Source: Bradyrhizobium sp. CCBAU 53351
Lineage (GTDB): Bacteria > Pseudomonadota > Alphaproteobacteria > Rhizobiales > Xanthobacteraceae
Reading direction: 5' to 3'
Length of the DNA stretch: 64,000 nt
Assembly (NCBI RefSeq): GCF_015291745.1
Contig: NZ_CP030059.1
Coordinates: 2,569,501 to 2,633,500, forward strand
Shown: positions 30,838 through 38,004 of the stretch, piece by piece
Position numbering within the stretch: the stretch's first letter is position 1
How the letters are laid out: every line of letters begins with the position of its first letter
The notes under the pieces: generated by a model
The model's database searches: none
What the model saw: only the letters and a program-made list of their open reading frames with translations
Told to the model about the DNA's origin: nothing
Translations under genes and position numbers: made by a program

Positions 30838-31488
30838 CTACTCCGCCGACAGCCGCACCATCTGGCGGCCGCCGTTCATTTCCTTGAGGCGGTTGACGAA
30901 GTTTTCCGGGCGCTGCCAGCGGTTGGGGACCTCGAGGCCCATGAACTCGGCGATGTCGCCGATGAAGCCGGTACAATTGGCGGTCTCGGCGTTCCAGACC
31001 GGCGAGTTCGTCTGCAATTTCTTGATATAGGCGAACACGCGCTTGGCGTCGGCCTCGTTCAGATAGACGCGGTAGCTGGCGGTCAGATATTCCGGATCGA
31101 GATCGCCATAGCTCGCGCCGGTTTCCGACGGCACGAAGGTGATGTGGCCGAGCACGTAAGCGAGCGTGTCGCCGGCGGGCGTCAGCCCTGCGACCTCGAC
31201 GGCCTTCTCGCTGGTCTTGCCGTACCAGACGAAGGCATGGCCCCAGCTCGCGGCCGTGCGGGCGCGGAAGTCGACGTAATAGGGACCTTTCTCCGCGCGC
31301 GCGAGCGAGCGCCGCGTCGATTGTGGCGCCGGCCGTGACGTGGAGTCGGTCGTGGCAAGCGCATTGGCATCCGCAGCGCGCTTGTTGGCTTCGTGGGCCG
31401 AAGCCGAGGGCATCAGGCAGGCGATCATCGCCGCGAGAGCGAGCCCGGCAAGAATGCAGGATCCCGATCGATCAGGTTTGTTCGTCAC
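30838..31488 (-). CDS. Exported hypothetical protein with possible papain-like His/Cys pair
   Basis: A 216-residue protein starting with GTG (VTNKPDRSGSC). A signal peptide at about 10-31 ends MPSASA. The mature part starts with a low-complexity region (about 32-62), then a compact domain with SWGHAFVWYGK (histidine near 84) and NCTGFIGDIAEFMGL (cysteine near 180). An early His in a strand and a Cys at a helix start are seen in circularly permuted NlpC/P60-like hydrolases and DUF4105-type proteins. I have no firm family, and activity is only a possibility. Confidence 0.7.
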   Translation of the reverse strand: MTNKPDRSGSCILAGLALAAMIACLMPSASAHEANKRAADANALATTDSTSRPAPQSTRRSLARAEKGPYYVDFRARTAASWGHAFVWYGKTSEKAVEVAGLTPAGDTLAYVLGHITFVPSETGASYGDLDPEYLTASYRVYLNEADAKRVFAYIKKLQTNSPVWNAETANCTGFIGDIAEFMGLEVPNRWQRPENFVNRLKEMNGGRQMVRLSAE

Positions 31489-31539
31489 GCTGTGCCCCTC
31501 GACTGTCGGCCGCTTACGCTGGTCTTGCGCGCTAACGCG

Positions 31540-31734
31540 TCAGTAGCGCGCCGCAACCGGGCCCGGCGCCTTGCCGATCGGGGCCTTTCCAACCGGGCTC
31601 TTGCCAATCGGCATCTTGCCGATCGGCGCCTGCTCGGAATAGACCGGCACGGGCTGGCGGCGCGGCAGATCCGCAGCGTTCGCGGCCGTCACCAGAGCAA
31701 GCGTGGCACCCAGAGCAATTACAATCTTCTTCAC
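31540..31734 (-). CDS. Small secreted protein with PIGK pentapeptide repeats
   Basis: A 64-residue protein starting with GTG at 31734; AGGGGT lies just upstream. A signal peptide KKIVIALGATLALVTAANA is followed by a mature chain of about 43 residues. Near its end PIGKM, PIGKS, PVGKA and PIGKA run in tandem, then PGPVAARY. The open frame to 31791 adds codons without a ribosome binding site. The chain is basic and proline-rich, so it is probably unstructured and acts at the envelope or outside the cell. I know no function. Confidence 0.65.
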   Translation of the reverse strand: MKKIVIALGATLALVTAANAADLPRRQPVPVYSEQAPIGKMPIGKSPVGKAPIGKAPGPVAARY

Positions 31735-31909
31735 AGTGATACCCCTAGAAGGTTTGGCCCAAACACGGCCATGCCGTGCCCCCAGACACACCTCACAAAA
31801 GGGCGTCCGAATGCGACCAAGTTGCGGCGCGCACGGGGCATGTCAGCGGCATATGTCTGACGCGCAAAGATGTGATGTGTCTGGATGTTTCGGGACGGCG
31901 TGAAGCGCC

Positions 31910-33316
31910 TCACCCGATCCGATTGAGGCCATTCCTGATCGTCGCGAAGATGCCGCCGATGTCCTTGCGCAGGGCGTCGAGCGCGTTGAAATTGTCGAAG
32001 ATGCGGGCGAGGCGGTCTTCGACCTCGCGCTTGCTCCGGGTCAGGGTCTCGACGCGCGAGGCCAGCGTCACGTCGCCGTTGGCCTCGATCTCGCTGACGG
32101 TCTTGGCGAGGAGATCGCGGGTGGCGCCGACCTCCGCGATCATGGCCTCGATGCCGAACACCGGCGCCTTGAGCGGGACGAGGTCGGCCTGCGACTTCGA
32201 CAGCTCCGTCTTGAAGGCGTTCAGCGTCGCCAGTGTCTCCTGCAAGGCAGCCAGACGCTGGCGTGACTGGAGGACGAATTCGTTCAGCGCGTTCTGGCGG
32301 TCTGCGAGGGTCTTGCCGTCGGAATCGGTTTCGACGTCGGCGAGCGCGCGTTCGAGCTGGGCCTGGCGCTGGCCGAGCTCCTCGAAATCGAGCCGGATGC
32401 TTTTCAGGATGTCGAAGCTGTCGTCGATGCGGGCGAGGCGCTGCTCGATCTCGATCTTGTTCTTCGAGAGTGTCTCGACGCGCGTCGCGAGCGGCGTCTC
32501 GCCGCCGGTCTCGAGCTCGTCGATGGTCTTGGCGAGACGGTCGTGGCTGAGGCTGAGCTCGCCGATCAAGGCGTTGATGCCGGCATCCGAGGATCGCAGC
32601 GGCGCCAGCTCGGCGTGGGATTTCGCCAGATCCTCCTTGTGCCGGTTGAGGGTCGCGAATGTGTCCTGGACCGCGTTCACCCGCCCCAGAAGCGCCGACA
32701 CGTCGCGCGCGATGTCCCGCTGCCGGTCGGCGAGGTTGTTCTTGCGGTCGTCGGTCTCGAGGTCGTGCAGCGAGCGTTCGAGCTGGTTCTGGCGGTCGCG
32801 GATCTCGGTGAAGATGGGCTCGACCGCGCGGCGCTGATCGGCGACCTTGCCGACCATCTCGCGCAGTGCCTGCTGGCGGCGGCGGATCTCGGCGAGCTGG
32901 TCGTGCATGTCGGTGGATTCGTTGCGGCCCTGCTGCAGCAGCGCGCGCTGCTCGGTCTCGCCGAGCTTGTCGTGGAGGGCGGAGACCGCTTCCCGGGGAT
33001 CGCTTTCAATCAGGTGCTGGACGGTGGCGTCGAGATGGTTCTGCAGGGCGTGGGCGACGACGACGTCCTCGCGGGTCTTCTTGAGACGGTCGCGCAGCGT
33101 CTTCAGGCTGCGGTCCTGGCGTGACAGCCGCCAGGCAGACGCGCCGATCAGGGCCAGCGTCCCCGCCAGGATCGCGCCGACAGTGATGCGTTGCGGCATG
33201 GGAAGCCCCGCGAACCAGGCGGGCAGATGGGCAAAGTCGTAACCAAACGTCTGCTGGGTGAGAAACGCGATGACGGCCAGCAGCACCAACCAGGCAATCA
33301 GGAAAAACAGCCACAT
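31910..33316 (-). CDS. Membrane-anchored coiled-coil protein with a duplicated 142-residue unit
   Basis: A 468-residue protein starting MWLFFLIAWLVLLAV at 33316; the longer frame to 33574 is shadow. Two membrane helices at about 2-19 and 45-62 flank a short loop. The rest is predicted to be continuous coiled coil rich in Glu, Arg, Leu and Asp. Residues about 175-316 repeat as 317-458: RQNQLERSLHDLET aligns with RQAQLERALADVET, LADRQRDI with LADRQNAL, and LATRVETLSKNKIEIEQRLARI with LASRVETLTRSKREVEDRLARI. It resembles structural or tethering proteins such as SMC-like or EzrA-like rods, but I cannot place it in a family. Confidence 0.8.
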   Translation of the reverse strand: MWLFFLIAWLVLLAVIAFLTQQTFGYDFAHLPAWFAGLPMPQRITVGAILAGTLALIGASAWRLSRQDRSLKTLRDRLKKTREDVVVAHALQNHLDATVQHLIESDPREAVSALHDKLGETEQRALLQQGRNESTDMHDQLAEIRRRQQALREMVGKVADQRRAVEPIFTEIRDRQNQLERSLHDLETDDRKNNLADRQRDIARDVSALLGRVNAVQDTFATLNRHKEDLAKSHAELAPLRSSDAGINALIGELSLSHDRLAKTIDELETGGETPLATRVETLSKNKIEIEQRLARIDDSFDILKSIRLDFEELGQRQAQLERALADVETDSDGKTLADRQNALNEFVLQSRQRLAALQETLATLNAFKTELSKSQADLVPLKAPVFGIEAMIAEVGATRDLLAKTVSEIEANGDVTLASRVETLTRSKREVEDRLARIFDNFNALDALRKDIGGIFATIRNGLNRIG

Positions 33317-33421
33317 CGTGAATTCCTCACGCCGGCACACATTTTCGCCATGATTGCTATTGGAGAGCCGAACACCGCGCAAGGGGCTGTCGGAGGTGCA
33401 TGATGTCTCGGGACGCGCGAT

Positions 33422-33482
33422 CCACCGCTGATTGAGGGAAAGACGGCACGGCGGGGTGCCCCGGGTCTTTCCGCAGCGGTGG
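33422..33482. repeat. Long nested palindrome (cruciform-like) in a gene-free stretch
   Basis: CCACCGCTG (33422-33430) pairs with CAGCGGTGG (33474-33482), and inside it GGAAAGAC (33437-33444) pairs with GTCTTTCC (33465-33472), with a GC-rich centre. It is followed by GCCCCGGAATGAC, as in the element at 28558. The gap 33317-33624 (308 bases) holds this element and a second, less regular repeat-like stretch from about 33515, and no supported gene. Confidence 0.55.
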
Positions 33483-33624
33483 GGGCTCCGCCCCGGAATG
33501 ACGGAGCGAGCATTTCTGTAGCCCGGATGGGCGCACGCGGGAGCATCGCGCGCGGGACCAGGACTACGCTCCATTCCACGCAGATTTCGTTACTCGCCTC
33601 AGCCGCCGACGCGACGCGGCGCGC

Positions 33625-33741
33625 TCATTTGCCGAGGAAGCTCGCGCGTATCTTGTCGGCGAACCAGACGACGAAGATCGCGCCGAATGCGAGCGCAATG
33701 TACAGAGCCGTCCACAAAAGTGCATTATTGGCATTTGTCAT
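33625..33741 (-). CDS. 38-residue single-helix membrane protein
   Basis: A short gene: ATG at 33741 and TGA at 33625-33627, preceded by AGGGAGGAAGCC, an excellent ribosome binding site. The protein is MTNANNALLWTALYIALAFG continuing AIFVVWFADKIRASFLGK. One hydrophobic helix (about 8-27) is followed by a basic tail, so the C terminus is probably cytoplasmic. It resembles small membrane proteins such as the CydX/YbgT or CcoQ class in layout only. No partner gene is adjacent. Confidence 0.6.
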   Translation of the reverse strand: MTNANNALLWTALYIALAFGAIFVVWFADKIRASFLGK

Positions 33742-33899
33742 GGCTTCCTCCCTGGCATGAGACATCGATCTCTTGCCGGAAAGGATAGTGGCGGCCGGGA
33801 CGGCGCGATTTGCGCAGGATCAATTTTGCCGCGCTGCGGCGAAAGACGGCCGGTGAGCCGCCGTCCCGGAATGATGGAGACGCGCCGACGAAAGACGAG

Positions 33900-34688
33900 C
33901 TAGAGTCGAAACTCGTTGGTGAGCTCGCCGATGCCGTCGATCGCGACGGTCACAATGTTCACCTCCTCCTTCATCACCCCAACGCCGACCGAGGTGCCGA
34001 CGGCGATGAGATCGCCGGGGAGCAGGGTCATGTCATGGGAGATTTTGCTGACCAGCTCCTGCGCCGAGAAGATCATGTCGGAGATCGGATAGTTCTGCCG
34101 CTCCGCGCCGTTGAGGATGGTGCGCACCGTGAGTTTTGCCGGATCGAGGCCGGTTGCGATCACGGGGCCGAACGGGCCGTAATCGTCGATGCTCTTGGCG
34201 CGGGCCCATTGCGGGAAGGTAGGGTCGCTGGTCAGGATGTCGTTGGCGGTGATGTCGTTGACGCAGGTGTAGCCGAAGATGAAGCCGTCGGCTTCTGCCG
34301 GCGAGACGCGCGCGCAGGTCTTGCCGATGACGATGCCGAGCTCGCCCTCATAGGTGGTCTTGCCGTCGTAGTAAGAGGGACGGCGGATCACGGCGCCCGG
34401 CGTCGTGATGCTCGTGGTTGCCTTGAGGAGATAGAGCGGCTCCGGCGGCTCGGGCTGGTTTAGCTTGGCGGCGAGCGCGTGGAAATTATTCCAGAGCGCG
34501 ACGATCTTGCTGGGCGCGCAAGGTGCGAGCAGCTCGACCTCCGACAGCGCCAGCGTCCTGGCCGTGGCGGCGTTGCGGCCGAACATCTCGCCTTCATGCA
34601 CGCTGATGCCCGATGAGGTCAGGGTGCCGAAACCGGTCGTGCCATTATTCCGGAAGCGCAGCCACTTCTTGATCTCGCCAGCCATCAT
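33900..34688 (-). CDS. Fumarylacetoacetate hydrolase family protein
   Basis: A 262-residue FAH-family protein. Members cleave C-C bonds in beta-diketo acids or decarboxylate oxaloacetate-like acids using a metal. The metal-binding pattern includes YEGELGIVIGK with its glutamates, the later DITANDI segment with an aspartate, and AKSIDDYGPFGPVI. The start ATG at 34688 overlaps the stop of the upstream reductase (ATGA), so the two are translated together. The substrate is unknown. A long frame to 35387 is shadow of the neighbour. Confidence 0.88.
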   Translation of the reverse strand: MMAGEIKKWLRFRNNGTTGFGTLTSSGISVHEGEMFGRNAATARTLALSEVELLAPCAPSKIVALWNNFHALAAKLNQPEPPEPLYLLKATTSITTPGAVIRRPSYYDGKTTYEGELGIVIGKTCARVSPAEADGFIFGYTCVNDITANDILTSDPTFPQWARAKSIDDYGPFGPVIATGLDPAKLTVRTILNGAERQNYPISDMIFSAQELVSKISHDMTLLPGDLIAVGTSVGVGVMKEEVNIVTVAIDGIGELTNEFRL

Positions 34689-35704
34689 GCCACCGCCAGT
34701 GCGCGGGGATCTGCCGGCGTCGATACGCCGTCGTAGAGCCCGGCGATGCGGGCGCGCTGGGTCACCATCGCCAGCACCGAGTCGAGTGCGGGCGTCGGGA
34801 TGCCGGTGAGGCGGCCCATCTCCTGCACGACGGTGACCAGCGGGTCGATCTCCATCGGGCGGCCGCGCTCGAGATCCTGGAGCATCGAGGTCTTGTGGGC
34901 GCCGACCTTGCGGGCGCCCTCGATGCGGCGCTCGACGTCGACGCGGAATTTGACCCCGAACGTCTCGGCGATCGCCTGCGTCTCCACCATGATCGCGCGC
35001 GACAGCGCACGCGTGGACGGATCGGTGCAGATCACGTCGAGCGTTGCGTGCGTGAGCGCGCTGATCGGGTTGAAGCAGACATTGCCCCAGAGCTTCAGCC
35101 AGATCTCGTCGCGGATGCGGTCGAGCACCGGGGCCTTCAGCCCGGCGGCGACGAACAGATCGGCGAGGCGCTGCACGTCTGGTGTGATCTCGCCGGAGGG
35201 CTCGCCGAGCGGGAAATTGTTGCCGTAGACGTGACGGATCACGCCGGGCGCCTCGAGCTCGGTGGCGGGATAGACGATGCAGCCGATGGCGCGCTCGGCG
35301 CCCAGCTCGCGCCACTGCCGCCCGCCGGGATCGATGCTCTCCAGCGTCGAGTTCTCGTATTGGCCGCCGTGCTTGTGGAAGTACCAATAGGGAATGCCGT
35401 TGACGGCGGTGACGATGCGGGTGTGCGGCCCGAGCAGCGGCTGCATCTTCTCGATCACGCCCGTGATCGAATGCGCCTTCAGCGTGATGATGATGTAGTC
35501 CTGCACGCCGAGCTCATTGGGGTCGTCGGTGCAGCGCGGATGCACGGTGTGCTTCTCCTCGCCCGCGAGCAGCGTCAGGCCGTGCTCGCGCATGGCGGCG
35601 AGGTGGGCGCCGCGTGCGATGAGGCTGACATCGGCGCCTGCGCGTGCGAGCTGAACCCCGAGATATCCGCCGATCGCGCCGGCGCCGTAGATACAGATCT
35701 TCAT
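34685..35704 (-). CDS. 2-dehydropantoate 2-reductase family protein (PanE/ApbA-like)
   Basis: A 339-residue NADPH-dependent reductase with the dinucleotide motif ICIYGAGAIGGYLGVQLA at residues 3-20. The C-terminal helical domain carries the family lysine-containing segment EIWLKLWGNVCFNPISALT (about 205-223). True PanE makes pantoate for CoA. The long C terminus and coupling to an FAH-family hydrolase suggest a catabolic relative acting on another 2-oxo acid; that is inference. GAGGA precedes the ATG. Confidence 0.85.
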   Translation of the reverse strand: MKICIYGAGAIGGYLGVQLARAGADVSLIARGAHLAAMREHGLTLLAGEEKHTVHPRCTDDPNELGVQDYIIITLKAHSITGVIEKMQPLLGPHTRIVTAVNGIPYWYFHKHGGQYENSTLESIDPGGRQWRELGAERAIGCIVYPATELEAPGVIRHVYGNNFPLGEPSGEITPDVQRLADLFVAAGLKAPVLDRIRDEIWLKLWGNVCFNPISALTHATLDVICTDPSTRALSRAIMVETQAIAETFGVKFRVDVERRIEGARKVGAHKTSMLQDLERGRPMEIDPLVTVVQEMGRLTGIPTPALDSVLAMVTQRARIAGLYDGVSTPADPRALAVA

Positions 35705-35812
35705 GAAATCCTCGCGGAGGGAGCCGAAGTCGGATTTTTGGGACGAAAGATCCGGTCCGGCTCGGAAGGATCCGAGCCGGGGCCGGTAGTCGCAGGGGAA
35801 GGGTCGTATCGT

Positions 35813-36241
35813 TTAGGCGGCCGCTTGCGGCGTGCCGTTGAGGGCCTCGTCGATGGCAGCTGCGATGTCGCGCATGCTGATCACGGAGACGAGGCTGTAA
35901 TCGTCGATCACCGGCAGGTGGCGGATGTGGTGCCGGTTCATCAGGTGGCGGACCTCATCGATCGTGTCGCTCGAGGTGCAGGACACCAGCTGCTGCACCG
36001 AGACGAGCTGCGAGACCTTGACGTTGACGGCGTTCGTGCCGTGCTCGGCGACGGCGCGCACCACGTCGCGCTCGGTGAACATGCCGACCGCGGTGTTACC
36101 CTCGGAGCGGACCACGTCCTTGACCACCAGTGCGCTGATGTTGTTGGCGCGCATCAGCTTGGCGGCGATACCCACCGTTTCGTTCATCCGCACCGTGACA
36201 ACGCGCGGCGTCTTCTTGCGCAGAATGTCTCCGACCAGCAT
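35813..36241 (-). CDS. Two-CBS-domain protein, member of the proposed oxalate regulon
   Basis: A 142-residue protein made of two CBS domains (about 6-65 and 75-130). The first contains VVTVRMNETVGIAAKLM; the second ends HHIRHLPVIDDYSLVSVIS. CBS pairs bind adenine nucleotides or similar ligands and usually regulate another protein. I start at 36241 (MLVGDILRKK), where GGGAGG lies 7 bases upstream. A copy of the 17-bp palindrome found before the oxalate genes lies 33 bases upstream of the ATG, so it is probably expressed with them. Its partner is unknown. Confidence 0.9.
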   Translation of the reverse strand: MLVGDILRKKTPRVVTVRMNETVGIAAKLMRANNISALVVKDVVRSEGNTAVGMFTERDVVRAVAEHGTNAVNVKVSQLVSVQQLVSCTSSDTIDEVRHLMNRHHIRHLPVIDDYSLVSVISMRDIAAAIDEALNGTPQAAA

Positions 36242-36274
36242 TGCAACCTCCCTGGGTGAATGTTGAGAGAAGTG

Positions 36275-36291
36275 TGGTATACATAATGCCA
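36275..36291 (-). promoter_or_regulatory. Proposed oxalate-regulon operator, copy 1 (CBS gene)
   Basis: TGGTATACATAATGCCA on the plus strand, arms TGGTAT and ATGCCA. On the transcribed strand it starts 2 bases after a -35-like TTGACG. It lies 33 bases before the CBS-domain gene. Confidence 0.6.
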
Positions 36292-36369
36292 ATCGTCAAG
36301 CGCTGGATTTGGCCGATCCGAAAAATCTTGCGACAGCGATACTGACGTTTGCCGTCGAGACAAAAAGAA

Positions 36370-36393
36370 AAGGGGCGCATCGCTGCGCCCCTT
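36370..36393 (-). terminator. Terminator after the first OxlT-like gene
   Basis: AAGGGGCGCA and TGCGCCCCTT pair around a 4-base loop. On the minus strand the hairpin is followed by TTCTTTTTG. It lies 25 bases after the transporter stop. Confidence 0.75.
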
Positions 36394-36417
36394 CTCGTTG
36401 TTGCGAATGTGCGGCGG

Positions 36418-37752
36418 CTACGCCGTCTCGGTCTTTGCACTTGTCTTGGCACTGCCGGTCGCGGTCTCGGTGCTCTCGGCTTCCTTGCCGAGGATGAAGG
36501 AGCGGCGCAGCGGCTTGATCACGAACAGCGCCATCAGCGCCGCCGTCGCATTCAAGGCCACTGCGACCACGAACACGGCCTTCCAGCCATAGGCCGCCGA
36601 GATCACGCTTGCGAGCGGAACGAGCAGGGAGGCGGTGCCCTTCGCGGTGTAGAGCATGCCGTTATTGGTGGTTGCGAATTTCGAGCCGAAGGTGTCGCCG
36701 CAGGTCGCGGGGAACAGCGAGTAGATCTCGCCGAACACGCCGAAGTACACCGCGGTTGCCAGCACGAAGACGAGCGGGATGTGACCGTAGGCCGACAGCG
36801 TCAGCAGCATCAAGGCGGCGGTGCCGAAGGCGATGAACATGGTGTGCTCGCGGCCGATCGTGTCGGAGACGAAGCCGAAGAACGGGCGGCCGAATCCGTC
36901 GAAGATGCGGTCGAGCGAGATCGCGAAGGTCAGTGCCGCCATCTGGAAGCCGGCGAGCGTGACTGGCGTGCTCGCGATCTTGAAGTCGTGCGCGATCGGG
37001 GCGATCTGCGCCGCGGTCATCAGGCCGCCCGAGGCGACCATGACGAAGACGAGATACATCACCCAGAAAATAGGCGTCCGCAGCACTTGCGGCGGGGTGA
37101 AGTCGATCTTGGTCTGCGGCAAATTGAGCTGCTTCTTCTTCGGCGGGATCGAGAGCCGCGGCGGCTGGATGAAGAAGGCGAGCACGAACACGATCACGCC
37201 CTGGCCGATGCCGAAGGTGAGGAAGGCGTGCTGATAGCCGCTGGATGCGATCATGGCTGCGATCGGCACCACGGTGAGCGCAGCGCCCGCACCGAAGCCC
37301 GCGGCCGTCGCGCCGGCGGCAAGGCCGCGGCGATCGGGAAACCATTTCAGCGCGTTGCCGACGCAGGTGCCGTACACCGCGCCCGCGCCCATGCCGCCGA
37401 TGACCGCTGCCGCGTAGAGCAGCGTGAGCGAGTCGGCATAGGAGTTGAGGATCCAGGACAGCGCGATCATCACGCCGCCGAACATGATGACGATGCGCGG
37501 GCCGTATTTGTCGACGAACCACGCCTCGACCGGCACCAGCCAGGTCTCGGTGACGACGAAGATGGTGAAAGCGAGCTGGATCGCGGCGCGCCCCCAATGA
37601 TGGGCTGCGTCGATCGGATCGACGAACAGCGTCCAGCCATATTGCAGATTGGCGATCATCGCCATGCAGACGATGCCCATGGCGAGCTGGAACCAACGGA
37701 AACCGGTGCGAAGAGGCGCGGCCGTGACGGCGCCATCCGTGCTGGAAATCAT
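36418..37752 (-). CDS. OxlT-like MFS transporter (oxalate/formate antiporter family)
   Basis: A 444-residue major facilitator with 12 predicted helices. The loop between helices 2 and 3 has the family signature GPRIVIMFGGVM, and the segment YGTCVGNALKWFPDRRGLAAG is characteristic of the oxalate:formate antiporter family. The C terminus is a long soluble tail rich in Ser, Thr and Ala. I start at ATG 37752, with GGGAGG upstream; the codon before it is TTG. A 17-bp palindrome lies 102 bases upstream. Genes for Oxc and Frc in the same region support oxalate or another carboxylate as substrate. Confidence 0.9.
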   Translation of the reverse strand: MISSTDGAVTAAPLRTGFRWFQLAMGIVCMAMIANLQYGWTLFVDPIDAAHHWGRAAIQLAFTIFVVTETWLVPVEAWFVDKYGPRIVIMFGGVMIALSWILNSYADSLTLLYAAAVIGGMGAGAVYGTCVGNALKWFPDRRGLAAGATAAGFGAGAALTVVPIAAMIASSGYQHAFLTFGIGQGVIVFVLAFFIQPPRLSIPPKKKQLNLPQTKIDFTPPQVLRTPIFWVMYLVFVMVASGGLMTAAQIAPIAHDFKIASTPVTLAGFQMAALTFAISLDRIFDGFGRPFFGFVSDTIGREHTMFIAFGTAALMLLTLSAYGHIPLVFVLATAVYFGVFGEIYSLFPATCGDTFGSKFATTNNGMLYTAKGTASLLVPLASVISAAYGWKAVFVVAVALNATAALMALFVIKPLRRSFILGKEAESTETATGSAKTSAKTETA

Positions 37753-37854
37753 CAAGAACCTCCCAACGCGCCTGATTGATTGCGACTTTGGATTGCAAGA
37801 TGACCCAGTGTCGCAAATGTTGTGGCTTATCGTCGCAAGCGCTGGGGCGGAGCT

Positions 37855-37871
37855 TGGTATACCATATTCCA
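37855..37871 (-). promoter_or_regulatory. Proposed oxalate-regulon operator, copy 2 (first OxlT-like gene)
   Basis: TGGTATACCATATTCCA, with one mismatch in the right arm (ATTCCA for ATGCCA). On the minus strand TTGCTT lies 2 bases before it, the same arrangement as copies 1 and 3. Confidence 0.5.
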
Positions 37872-37955
37872 GAAAGCAAGTGCTATCTGCGGCGGATTGT
37901 CACAAATCTTCGGTTCCAGCGGGGAGCTGGCGCCGCAAGCTTTCCCTGAACGAAA

Positions 37956-37979
37956 ACGCCCGGCCGCAAGGCCGGGCGT
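37956..37979 (-). terminator. Terminator after the second OxlT-like gene
   Basis: ACGCCCGGCC and GGCCGGGCGT pair around GCAA, followed on the minus strand by TTTTCG. It lies 26 bases after the transporter stop. Confidence 0.75.
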
Positions 37980-38004
37980 CTGCTCGATGAAGCTGTGGTG
38001 GGCG

